From: Maridesulfovibrio sp.
GTDB lineage: Bacteria; Desulfobacterota; Desulfovibrionia; Desulfovibrionales; Desulfovibrionaceae
Direction: 5' to 3'
Assembly (NCBI RefSeq): GCF_963677005.1
Contig: NZ_OY781616.1
Location: 2,427,001-2,491,000, forward strand
Length of the DNA stretch: 64,000 nt
Made by a program: the position numbers and the translations under genes. Position 1 is the stretch's first letter. Every line of letters starts with the position of its first letter. Of this stretch, positions 37,398 to 45,519 are shown in pieces. A model generated the notes under the pieces. That model saw nothing but the letters and a program-made list of their open reading frames with translations, was not told the origin of the DNA and did no database searches.

Positions 37398-37913
37398 TTA
37401 TCTTTTAACTGCGTAATATGCTTCGGCCCAACGGCGGCGGGAATAGTCATTCCAGTAGCAGCCGCCCTCGATAAGCCCTATAAGCCCGGCCTTTCCGCCC
37501 ATAAGCCTGATCATCCTGAGCAGCATGATGTACAGGGAATCCTGCTCTTCATCCGCAATGGAAAGCAGCTTGCGGAAACGCACATCTTTCATGTCCGCGC
37601 TGCCCTTTTCCGATTTGGCAAAGAGTTCGGCAAAATGGTTATTGTTTTCCAGATTCCTGATATGGGAAATCAGCCCCAACGGAACAGCTAGGCGTTCGAG
37701 ATCAGATTCATCAAAATCGAATCCGCCCTGTTCCAGCCTGCTTACTATCCCGCGCCTGAAATCATTTGAAACGTACACATCAAGAGGATTCTTTTCCCTG
37801 CGCAATCCGGCCCTTTCCGCACGGTTTTCCTGCAGTTCCCCGTGCCATTGAATCAAAATTCCGCGCAACCTCTTAGACTGTTCGCTGTCCTTTAGAACAT
37901 CCGACAATTTCAC
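37398..37913 (-). CDS. cas11: Cascade small subunit Cas11 (CasB/Cse2)
   Basis: 171 residues, alpha-helical, with the Cse2-type C-terminus (IMLLRMIRLMGGKAGLIGLIEGGCYWNDYSRRRWAEAYY). A dimer stabilises the R-loop in Cascade. Its ATG overlaps the cas8e stop (ATGA). Confidence 0.94.
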   Translation of the reverse strand: MKLSDVLKDSEQSKRLRGILIQWHGELQENRAERAGLRREKNPLDVYVSNDFRRGIVSRLEQGGFDFDESDLERLAVPLGLISHIRNLENNNHFAELFAKSEKGSADMKDVRFRKLLSIADEEQDSLYIMLLRMIRLMGGKAGLIGLIEGGCYWNDYSRRRWAEAYYAVKR

Positions 37914-39508
37914 TTGTTGTCTCCTTTTATGATCAGTCCGTTCTTGGTCAGATAGCTGTAGTTGAAAGCTCCCAGTTTCCGACCGGCCGAAATGTACCGC
38001 TCATACCGTTCCGGCGGGATATGGGTCGACATCACCCACTCCTGAAACAGTTTCCCGGCCATGGAGTGGATATGCCGGGCCCACGCATCCAGAAGTTCAG
38101 CTATCCTTGCATCGTCATCGATACGGGCCAATTCTGCGGCAAGCTCATAAAACCGCGCGGAAGTACCGGCCCAGAAGGACGTACCCACATTGCTGAAAAA
38201 GGTTTTATCCACCTTGGCCTGATTCTTACCGGCTTCGTTGATAAGCGCATCCTTCACCGCGCCTACAAGATTGCTGCGAATCTTATCCGCAGCCATGACC
38301 ATCAGTTCAATATTAACCCTGAACAGATCGTCATCAACTGTGCGGTGGAATGGGAATTCATGCTCGCACCACTGCACGGCTTTCATATTATCCATGTCGA
38401 AACCGGCGACGCTTATTTCAGCATCATAAAGCTCACTGCCGGCATGGAGCACACAGGCGGCAGGAACCATGCGGCTCTTTTTACCGCCATCATCAACCTG
38501 CCCGTACACAAGACCGAGCCAGTGGCTGTATGCGGAAATATTGGCCTGTCCCTTCACGGAAAGGGAGGGACTCCCTGTCTGCACCCGATACGGTGTCAGG
38601 GGATGGTTCCATGTGTCGGAGTAGTTGTACCCTGAAGGACGGGTAAGGTAGGTAGGAACGGAAATATCGGACTCAGCACCGCAAAGAGAACAGCTGCAGC
38701 GCCCGGCTTTTTCCTCCAGCACTATCCTGCGCGGCATGGACCAATAGACATGCAGCGGATGAACGTCCTCCGGTGTGGTCTGCTCAGACTTCTCACTGGT
38801 CCGTGTCGGGGCAGCCCATGGAAAGACATTTCCGGGAATTTCAGCATCCGGGGGCAATCCGTGCGCATGCTTATTCGAGAGGGGAAGCACATTAAGCCAG
38901 ATTTTATCCCAGAGGGTGCCCCCTGCTTTCAAATCATCAAATTCCCCGGCCTTGACCAGAGTGGACAGAGGTCCGCCACCCCGCAACGAGGTCCTGTGGC
39001 CCTTGCCCCCGGAAGGAGCAAAAGCCTGCAAGGTAAACAGACTCATGGCCGCACAGGCCGGGCAAAGACTTTCAACCTGCCCGCGTTTGTTGAAGAAATC
39101 CGTATTCAGCTTCAGCGTATTGCCGCCCGGAGCATCGATAAGAAGCGCAGAAACATTGTTCCGGGCGGGTTTGTCCGCCTCGGACATGGTCAAATCCTGC
39201 ATGAACCGGGGACGTTCCCCGAACAGATTGAAGTATGACTCGTAGGCCAGCATGGCGGATTGCAGATCATCCTGAGCAGGAGGGTTGGTAAACCCATGCA
39301 GCCAGTCCTTTTCCTGATCAGGAGGCCGGACGGTCTGGATCAGTCCTATCAGAAATTCCATAAGGGCCGCCCGGAAATCGGGCCTCGGCGGGATAAGATC
39401 AACCGGAGGAGAACCGCCCCCGGTAATTTCGAAAGGAGCAATGCGGTCATGGCTTCCATCCGCTCGGATTATTGGCAGCCATTTTTTTTTAAGAATGTTA
39501 TACCTCAT
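37910..39508 (-). CDS. cas8e: Cascade large subunit Cas8e (CasA/Cse1)
   Basis: 532 residues from the ATG at 39508. The ATG four codons upstream (39520) is less likely because the sequence between the two, GGAGAG, is itself a ribosome binding site for 39508. YNILKKKWLPIIRADGS and the ALMEFLIGLIQTV segment are typical of CasA. Cas8e reads the PAM and recruits Cas3. It opens the Cascade-adaptation operon. Upstream lies the creT/creA-like region, with a terminator between. Confidence 0.95.
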   Translation of the reverse strand: MRYNILKKKWLPIIRADGSHDRIAPFEITGGGSPPVDLIPPRPDFRAALMEFLIGLIQTVRPPDQEKDWLHGFTNPPAQDDLQSAMLAYESYFNLFGERPRFMQDLTMSEADKPARNNVSALLIDAPGGNTLKLNTDFFNKRGQVESLCPACAAMSLFTLQAFAPSGGKGHRTSLRGGGPLSTLVKAGEFDDLKAGGTLWDKIWLNVLPLSNKHAHGLPPDAEIPGNVFPWAAPTRTSEKSEQTTPEDVHPLHVYWSMPRRIVLEEKAGRCSCSLCGAESDISVPTYLTRPSGYNYSDTWNHPLTPYRVQTGSPSLSVKGQANISAYSHWLGLVYGQVDDGGKKSRMVPAACVLHAGSELYDAEISVAGFDMDNMKAVQWCEHEFPFHRTVDDDLFRVNIELMVMAADKIRSNLVGAVKDALINEAGKNQAKVDKTFFSNVGTSFWAGTSARFYELAAELARIDDDARIAELLDAWARHIHSMAGKLFQEWVMSTHIPPERYERYISAGRKLGAFNYSYLTKNGLIIKGDNK

Positions 39509-39550
39509 TATACTCTCCATAATTTATATTTATTGACACATAAAAGTATT

Positions 39551-39596
39551 TGAAGAAAAGGGCAACCACCCTACTTATATTCGGCAGGTTGCCCTT
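39551..39596 (-). terminator. Terminator of the creT-like unit
   Basis: Perfect 10-bp stem (AAGGGCAACC / GGTTGCCCTT), 19-nt loop, followed on the minus strand by TTCTTC. It begins 4 nt after the 27-aa ORF stop and isolates it from cas8e. Confidence 0.8.
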
Positions 39597-39600
39597 AAGG

Positions 39601-39684
39601 TCATAATACGACGATAACGATAACGCTACCGTCGGTCATGTGTATGACAGCAATGACAAGCCTATGCTTGTTTCGAATGTTCAT
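39601..39684 (-). CDS. 27-codon ORF, creT-like toxin candidate
   Basis: A mini-ORF of 27 residues, MNIRNKHRLVIAVIHMTDGS followed by VIVIVVL, then TGA. It has a strong ribosome binding site (GAGGAGGG, 7 nt before the ATG) and a terminator directly behind it. The peptide has a basic N-terminus and a very hydrophobic Ile/Val C-terminus. Possibly limiting codons (CGA, AGG, ATA, TTA) occur. Its upstream DNA is matched by the pseudo-spacer of the neighbouring crRNA-like gene. CreT toxins of known CreTA systems are encoded in this place and size class, acting as tiny peptides or RNAs. Toxicity here is inference; a regulatory leader peptide is the alternative. Confidence 0.65.
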   Translation of the reverse strand: MNIRNKHRLVIAVIHMTDGSVIVIVVL

Positions 39685-39714
39685 AATAAGGCCCTCCTCT
39701 TAGCTTGAATTTCG

Positions 39715-39801
39715 CCCCAAAAGGAAGTAGTCTTTTTTAGTTTACAGACTCACCTTTCGGGGTGATTTACAGCCTGAGGGTGTGGCAACACCTTCAGGCT
39801 G
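39715..39801 (-). promoter_or_regulatory. Structured 5' leader of the creT-like ORF
   Basis: A strong hairpin at 39770-39801 (CAGCCTGA / TCAGGCTG with inner GGTGT / ACACC). It is followed by a nested fold at 39715-39762: CCCC / GGGG outer pairs, AAAGG / CCTTT, and AGTCT / AGACT within. The leader leads straight into the GAGGAGGG site. It could control translation or protect the RNA. Confidence 0.55.
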
Positions 39802-39834
39802 ATTTATTTAGTCAATACTCCGACCAAGAGGTGT

Positions 39835-39867
39835 CGTCAAATAATATTTTCTAAACTATCTATTCTT
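39835..39867 (-). promoter_or_regulatory. Candidate creT promoter with crRNA-like target site and AAG PAM
   Basis: Two promoter readings are possible: TTGACG (39840-39835) as a -35 with a weak TATTGA 17 nt on, or TATTAT (39846-39841) as a -10. The protospacer-like target runs leftward from 39864 to 39844 and matches the pseudo-spacer at 17 of 21 positions; its PAM 39867-39865 reads AAG. A bound Cascade complex would cover either promoter reading, so repression is the expected outcome. Confidence 0.65.
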
Positions 39868-39924
39868 AGCGAAATAAACATTTTTACGAACATTACACTG
39901 AAACAACGAACAATCTGATATACT

Positions 39925-40004
39925 AAAAAAAATCCCCGCATAAGCGGGGAACAATTAATTTCTCAACTATCTACTCGGATCATCCCCACACAGATGGGGA
40001 ACAC
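39925..40004 (-). ncRNA. creA-like crRNA-mimic (degenerate repeat - 21-nt pseudo-spacer - degenerate repeat)
   Basis: Leftward order: pseudo-repeat 1 at 40004-39976 keeps GTGTTCCCC and GGGGATGA-CCG of the array repeat, with a rearranged loop. A 21-nt pseudo-spacer follows (39975-39955). Pseudo-repeat 2 at 39954-39926 keeps TGTTCCCCGC-TTAT-GCGGGGAT, and eight T residues follow it. Cas6e should process it, and the second hairpin doubles as an intrinsic terminator. The pseudo-spacer begins with AGTAGATAGTT and matches the DNA upstream of the 27-codon ORF. Confidence 0.7.
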
Positions 40005-40231
40005 TGCGATCCTACACCTGTAGACCAGAAGAGTATCTACTTCTTATCGGCTCTTTTCTTTTTAATCAACAAGTCCTCTCTACGCGCACACCCTCATTTC
40101 TCAAGAATCATCCAAAAGACCTATGCAGACGAGGATGTTGACTGCCAGCCTCCTTCAACATACATTTTTTAGGGTTCTCCTGTTTGTAGGGGCCCCTCGT
40201 CCGTTTCCCCGGTCAGCTTTGTGCTGACCGG
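40005..40231. other. Region upstream of the creA-like gene / trailer of array 2
   Basis: No ORF. On the minus strand TTGTTG and GATAAG with 18-nt spacing (about 40073-40044) could be the creA-like promoter; this is weak. An 11-bp hairpin (CCCCGGTCAGC / GCTGACCGGGG, 40207-40233) abuts the last degenerate repeat of array 2. Confidence 0.4.
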
Positions 40232-41541
40232 GGATTTTCAGTGCCGCATGCGGGGAACACATTTGCGGGCTTCAGCAGCCAATCAAAGCTGGCGGTTCAT
40301 CCCCGCGCATGCGAGGAACACAGACAGCGCAGTTCAAGGGTACAATGTCTGATCGGTTCATCCCCGCGCATGCGGGGAACACATTGGCGCACACTTCTTC
40401 ATATTCAAAGTAAGCGGTTCATCCCCGCGCATGCGGGGAACACGAGGAGGTCGTTTATGGCTTCTATCGTTATTACGGTTCATCCCCGCGCATGCGGGGA
40501 ACACCACAGGGTTCTCCGGCCGCAAGATCAACTCGCCGGTTCATCCCCGCGCATGCGGGGAACACGCGATAAATTCGCCGGTTTCGAAATCCTGCCGCGG
40601 TTCATCCCCGCGCATGCGGGGAACACTCTTCGCCGGTGAAAATTACGGTACCGCTGGCCGGTTCATCCCCGCGCATGCGGGGAACACTGGTGCGAGAAAA
40701 TTGATGACCTGCGGCAAGCCGGTTCATCCCCGCGCATGCGGGGAACACGTGAGAGTCACGATGTAAAGCCCGTTCAGGTCCGGTTCATCCCCGCGCATGC
40801 GGGGAACACCTGAAAACCTCGGAGACCAGGCCGAAGCGTACCGGTTCATCCCCGCGCATGCGGAGAACACCAATAAGGGCGCGAATTGCCTTTTTGTCAT
40901 AGCGGTTCATCCCCGCGCATGCGGGGAACACGCAACGGATACTATTTTGAGCGTCTTAGCGAACGGTTCATCCCCGCGCATGCGGGGAACACCATGTTAC
41001 GAGCGAAGGGGCAAGGTACGCAATCGGTTCATCCCCGCGCATGCGGGGAACACCCTATACGATCCCCGTCATTCTTAATTCTCATCGGTTCATCCCCGCG
41101 CATGCGGGGAACACCTGCACATGGGAGCCAATGCCCGTCGCAATTTCGGTTCATCCCCGCGCATGCGGGGAACACTTATCGTTGCTGACAGCAGCACAAG
41201 TGGTTTGCGGTTCATCCCCGCGCATGCGGGGAACACCATGAAGCTGCTGGCCCGGACCATCCAGAATCCGGTTCATCCCCGCGCATGCGGGGAACACCTG
41301 TTGTCGAGGAATTGGATTTTGAAACCATTCGGTTCATCCCCGCGCATGCGGGGAACACAAGTGTAGAAGCTCTGGGCGGGATCCTTTTAACGGTTCATCC
41401 CCGCGCATGCGGGGAACACCACTTGAGAGTCTTTTCAGTCACAAGCTGGTACGGTTCATCCCCGCGCATGCGGGGAACACATCGCAATGTTTGAGGGGCC
41501 AGATCAATTTCTCGGTTCATCCCCGCGCATGCGGGGAACAC
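40232..41541 (-). CRISPR. Type I-E CRISPR array 2 (21 intact repeats plus one degenerate)
   Basis: 21 repeats of 29 bp from 40293 to 41541 with 32-nt spacers, and a half-decayed repeat at 40232-40260 that keeps only its 3' half. The minus-strand repeat is GTGTTCCCCGC-ATGC-GCGGGGATGAACCG, differing from array 1 only in the hairpin loop. Variants occur at 40293 and 40842. The leader is at the right. It sits between cas3 and cas8e. Confidence 0.98.
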
Positions 41542-41640
41542 TCTTACTGTAAGCACCAAATCTTATTAACCTTTTTACCCAACATAAAAAATGCCAACTT
41601 TTTTCACCGATTCAGGACCAATTATTGCATTGGCTGATTT
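41542..41640 (-). promoter_or_regulatory. Leader of CRISPR array 2
   Basis: An AT-rich stretch to the right of the newest repeat, homologous to the array 1 leader, ending before the cas3 stop. It should carry the pre-crRNA promoter and the integration signals. Confidence 0.82.
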
Positions 41641-41694
41641 TTATAAAACAATACTCAAAAATCACCCCAAAGATCAATCATTACTCTCCGCTCA

Positions 41695-44334
41695 TCAGAC
41701 AACTTCCAACCCCGTCTGCGAACTATAAAGCACCTCAACATCATCCCCGTTGATATCAACGGCCTGCCCGGACCACATTCCCTCTTCTCCCTCATGCAGA
41801 ACAAGACACTCGCACCAGCGTCCCTTATCCGGCATTCTGGATTTCAACTCTTCGACATCATCCTCAAGCCCCTTATTTACCGCCTGTTTTACCTTCTTTG
41901 CGCTCACCCGGACCTCAGAACGCATACAATCTTTCACGGTAACAGACTCTCCGCCGGAAGAGGCCCAGAAGGACAGTTTCCCGTTTTCAAACTTCAAAAG
42001 CCGCAACTGACGGGACTCCTCACCAAGCCTTGTGGGTGTCAAGGTATCATTATCCCACTGCCCTTCATTGGAATTGTATCCGGAACTGAAATCCAGCGAG
42101 GCGAACCCGGCGAGGGATTTTCCGGCAACTTCTTCGCCGAATGCCTTCAGCTCCTGCTCATCAAAGACCGCAGGGGCCTCCACTCCGGGACCGTATACGC
42201 TTTCCACCAGCTCACGGGCTTCCTCCGGCAGACGGATTGCGCCTTTATCCTTTAACAGGCGAGCCGTATTCCACAACATCGCAGGATGCTTATATACATA
42301 CTGTCCTATATCAAAGAGACGTGAATACCATTCTTCATCCGGCTCATCCACCGGATCGGGCATAAGAATTTTCATCAGCGGAGATTTGTAATCCCGTGGC
42401 CTGCAATCCCTTGTATGGCGATGGCATCTGCCTGCACGCTGAATCATGAGATCCATGGGAGCAAGGTCGGACAGCAGCAGATCAAAATCCAAATCCAGTG
42501 ACTGCTCGACAACCTGCGTGGCAATAAGAATCTTCCCGGACCTCTGCTCCGGCACACTTTCCTTACCGAAAACCTCCAGCACCCGCTGCTCGATTTTCAT
42601 ACGGTCCAGACCAGTGAACCGGGCATGAAAAAGCATCACGTCCTTTTCCGGCAGGCCAAATTCTTCAATCAGCCGAGTTCGTGCGGCAACAGCGTCAGCC
42701 ACCGTATTCCTTATCCAGCATCCGCAGGCTCCCGCCTCATGGACCGAAACAAGGCTGTGAAACATCTCATCCTCATCATGAACGCACTCAAGAGGCATGT
42801 TTATCTGCCTGCCGCTTTCAAGGGCAATTTCCTGCAGAGCTTCATCCTGCAGCCGGGTCAGCAGTGGAAAACCGCCCTGCTCCGGCGCAAAGGGGGCAAC
42901 ATCGGCCCCGGCCAGTTCCCGGCCCTTTGACCATGCATTCAAAAACTTATCCCGTAATACTGAAGGAAGTGTCGCGGAAAGCAGGATGGCACTCCCGCCC
43001 TGCGCGGCGTGAAAGGTCAGCAGGTTCGCGAGCAGATGTCCGGTATAGGCATCGTAGGCATGCACTTCATCCACGATCAGGAAAGACCTGCTCACCCCCA
43101 GAAGACGCAAGGCCTGATGTCTGGAACTCAGTATGCCGAGCAGGGCCTGATCAATGGTCCCGACCCCGCACGGAGCAAGCAGCGCTTTCTTGCGGTTATC
43201 GGCAAACCATGAATGGCAGACCGCACCTCCGTCATCCTCAAAAGACTTCCGCTCCTCACCCATGGGCATGATGCTGTCCAGATATTCGTCATGCAGCGCC
43301 CGGCCTCCGTGAGCCAGAACAAGCGAGGAATCGGCATCCTTGAACAGGTTGCGATAGGTTCCGGCAAGCCGGCTGTACATGGCGTTGGCCGTGGCCATGG
43401 TCGGCAGACCGATAAAAAGCCCCTGCGAGACTCCGCAGCGCATGGCCCGATGAGCCGCAAGCACGGCAGCCTCGGTCTTGCCGCCCCCGGTCAGATCTTC
43501 CAGAATCAACAGTTCCGGCCCATGCTGTTCCGGCAGGTCGATCACGGCCTGCTGCAATGAACTCGGCGACATGTCCTTGGAAAGATACTGAAACAATTGA
43601 TGGAAACTCTTTGTGTCAGCAGAAGCAGCGGGAAGAATCCTTGATTGCCGGACAGCACGCTCAGCTTTTTTCTGAGCTTCATTCCAGTAGTCGGAAATGG
43701 AAGTCGGATCGGAATCCGGCCCGAACCAGATATCATTGGAACCGATCCAGTCAGAAAGGATGAATAGCCCGGCGGCGGCCCATGAAAGACTCTGGAAGGA
43801 TTCATCGCGCAATCCGGCTGGAAAGTCATGCTTCAGAAAAAATGATGCAGCCTCATCATTAAACTGCAGAGCATCATCAGCACAGGGACCGAAAAATCTT
43901 TTCAGACCTGCCGGCTTCTGCATGCCTACGGAAACAGGGCTGCCGTGATGCGCAAGAGCGGCTACGGCAATCGGATTAAAAATTCTGGCGGATTCGCATC
44001 CTGTATTCCTGTAAAGCCTGTAGGCCGACCAGAAACGGGTTCCGAGCAAAGTGTGGTGCTCCCTGCCGTTCGGTTCTGGAATACCGTTCAAGACGGCAAG
44101 CTCGGGCTTCTGGTGCTGGAAACAAAGAGAAAATTTTCCTAAATCATGGATACAGGCCAGATAAACAAGCAGTTCTTCAGTATGATCAGGCTCAAGCGGT
44201 GACAATACCGAAACTCTGTCCCGCAATGCCGGATCGGACTGCAGCAGCAGCTTCATAACCGCGGCAACTTCAATACAATGTCGGCGTAAATGATGCCACT
44301 GACCGTCTTCAAAAGTTTTTCCCCAGTACTGCAT
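41695..44334 (-). CDS. cas3: CRISPR helicase-nuclease Cas3 (type I-E)
   Basis: 879 residues. An N-terminal HD nuclease domain has IHDLGKF (His63-Asp64) and the ALAHHG motif. The superfamily 2 helicase has Walker A in LTGGGKTEAA near residue 283, the DEVHAYD box, SATLP, and the C-terminal QVVEQSLDLDFD and QRAGRCHRH motifs. A Cas3 C-terminal domain follows. It degrades DNA opened by Cascade. It is separated from the Cascade genes by array 2. Confidence 0.97.
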   Translation of the reverse strand: MQYWGKTFEDGQWHHLRRHCIEVAAVMKLLLQSDPALRDRVSVLSPLEPDHTEELLVYLACIHDLGKFSLCFQHQKPELAVLNGIPEPNGREHHTLLGTRFWSAYRLYRNTGCESARIFNPIAVAALAHHGSPVSVGMQKPAGLKRFFGPCADDALQFNDEAASFFLKHDFPAGLRDESFQSLSWAAAGLFILSDWIGSNDIWFGPDSDPTSISDYWNEAQKKAERAVRQSRILPAASADTKSFHQLFQYLSKDMSPSSLQQAVIDLPEQHGPELLILEDLTGGGKTEAAVLAAHRAMRCGVSQGLFIGLPTMATANAMYSRLAGTYRNLFKDADSSLVLAHGGRALHDEYLDSIMPMGEERKSFEDDGGAVCHSWFADNRKKALLAPCGVGTIDQALLGILSSRHQALRLLGVSRSFLIVDEVHAYDAYTGHLLANLLTFHAAQGGSAILLSATLPSVLRDKFLNAWSKGRELAGADVAPFAPEQGGFPLLTRLQDEALQEIALESGRQINMPLECVHDEDEMFHSLVSVHEAGACGCWIRNTVADAVAARTRLIEEFGLPEKDVMLFHARFTGLDRMKIEQRVLEVFGKESVPEQRSGKILIATQVVEQSLDLDFDLLLSDLAPMDLMIQRAGRCHRHTRDCRPRDYKSPLMKILMPDPVDEPDEEWYSRLFDIGQYVYKHPAMLWNTARLLKDKGAIRLPEEARELVESVYGPGVEAPAVFDEQELKAFGEEVAGKSLAGFASLDFSSGYNSNEGQWDNDTLTPTRLGEESRQLRLLKFENGKLSFWASSGGESVTVKDCMRSEVRVSAKKVKQAVNKGLEDDVEELKSRMPDKGRWCECLVLHEGEEGMWSGQAVDINGDDVEVLYSSQTGLEVV

Positions 44335-44444
44335 CTCAATCCTGTGCTTGTTAGTTTTACAATAAACCGGACATACACCTAAATCGGATCGCAGGACAAC
44401 GGGTGAAGACTCAGTTTTTGGCTGAACAGGATAAATGGTCAGCC

Positions 44445-45362
44445 TTATTCCTCTGAACTGAGGTCCTCCTGAATAAGGATCGAGGAACGGACTCGCTCGT
44501 ATTCGGGATCGTCCGGCCCGATGCAGGGATGTGCACGCAGGGCATCACACTCCTGCTGCCAGAGGTCTTCCTGAGACATATTTTCCGGGCAGGGAATCTG
44601 CTCCTCACGAAAAATGAAGGTGATCGGAAGGTTATCAACCAGTCCCCGATCGGTCATACCGGTTCCATGCAGCCAGAAGGGCGTCCTTCGACTCACAATG
44701 TTGTGCCGCAGCGGATCAACGGTCATGGTATAGCCGAGTTCCAGACCGTTCTCGCAAAGATAGTGGGTGTGCAGATTATTGTGCCAACGGAAAATATGAG
44801 CCTCAAGCCGGTTTTCCTTGCCGAACATCACGAACAGCCCCCGCATAAGCATCCTATGCGCCTCGGCTCCGTATATCCACAGTGCGCATTTGTATACGGC
44901 CTCAATATCATGAAGAACGTAGTACATGCGATATACCCCGCCCATGAGCGAGTACATTCTCTGGATATACGAGGGGCGGTTGTATTCCAGCCAGTTGTCG
45001 AAATGCCGGTCCATACTCCCGGCTGGTATAAACAACGGCTGCTCCCGTCCCAGGCCGGACGGAGTGCTCAAAAGCCGTGCAATATCGGAAGTTGGAGAAC
45101 AAAGTCCTTCCGGTGTCAATCCCAGACACAGGGCATAGGCCGAGATACGCTTGTCCGGCACGCCCTCCCGCATGTCTTTATCAATTGTATTGGAGCTGCT
45201 CGGCAGGCCGCAGCCGGTCCATGTGGACCAGTTCAGGACATGGTTGGGATTCATTGTGTCCTTGCGCCATGTTTTCCCCAGCAGCTTCAGTGCGGTGCGC
45301 AGATTGCGTCCGGCAGATTTGTTACGGTCGAAAATCGGTCGTCCGGCAGGAGTTCTGTTCAT
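44445..45362 (-). CDS. Unknown protein upstream of cas3
   Basis: 305 residues, soluble, no signal peptide or membrane helix. The N-terminal 70 residues (LRTALKLLGKTWRKD... RISAYALCLGLTPEGL) faintly resemble a divergent helix-turn-helix, but this is not firm. The rest is rich in Tyr/Trp/His (YMLYYVLHDIE-like, HIFRWHNNLHTHYLCENGLELGY). I recognise no family. It is on the cas3 strand, 110 nt upstream. The start is the ATG at 45362 with AGGG upstream. It could be a CRISPR-adjacent defence or regulatory gene, or simply a neighbour. Confidence 0.65.
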   Translation of the reverse strand: MNRTPAGRPIFDRNKSAGRNLRTALKLLGKTWRKDTMNPNHVLNWSTWTGCGLPSSSNTIDKDMREGVPDKRISAYALCLGLTPEGLCSPTSDIARLLSTPSGLGREQPLFIPAGSMDRHFDNWLEYNRPSYIQRMYSLMGGVYRMYYVLHDIEAVYKCALWIYGAEAHRMLMRGLFVMFGKENRLEAHIFRWHNNLHTHYLCENGLELGYTMTVDPLRHNIVSRRTPFWLHGTGMTDRGLVDNLPITFIFREEQIPCPENMSQEDLWQQECDALRAHPCIGPDDPEYERVRSSILIQEDLSSEE

Positions 45363-45519
45363 AATCAACCCTGATCATAGAAAGTGAAGGAGGCGGAATG
45401 GTTGTGCTGCTGTAACATACTCTAAGCCCGCAACCATTTCAACTGCGTCCGCTTTTCAATGACTGCTGTAGAAAAACGCTCCGTCCTAATCAGGATACAG
45501 CATAAAACACCATCACGAT

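Noticed and set aside
40034-40041. Eight-base match of the creA-like seed near its own promoter (possible autoregulation)
   Set aside because: No AAG PAM in register and only 8 nt, so chance is sufficient.
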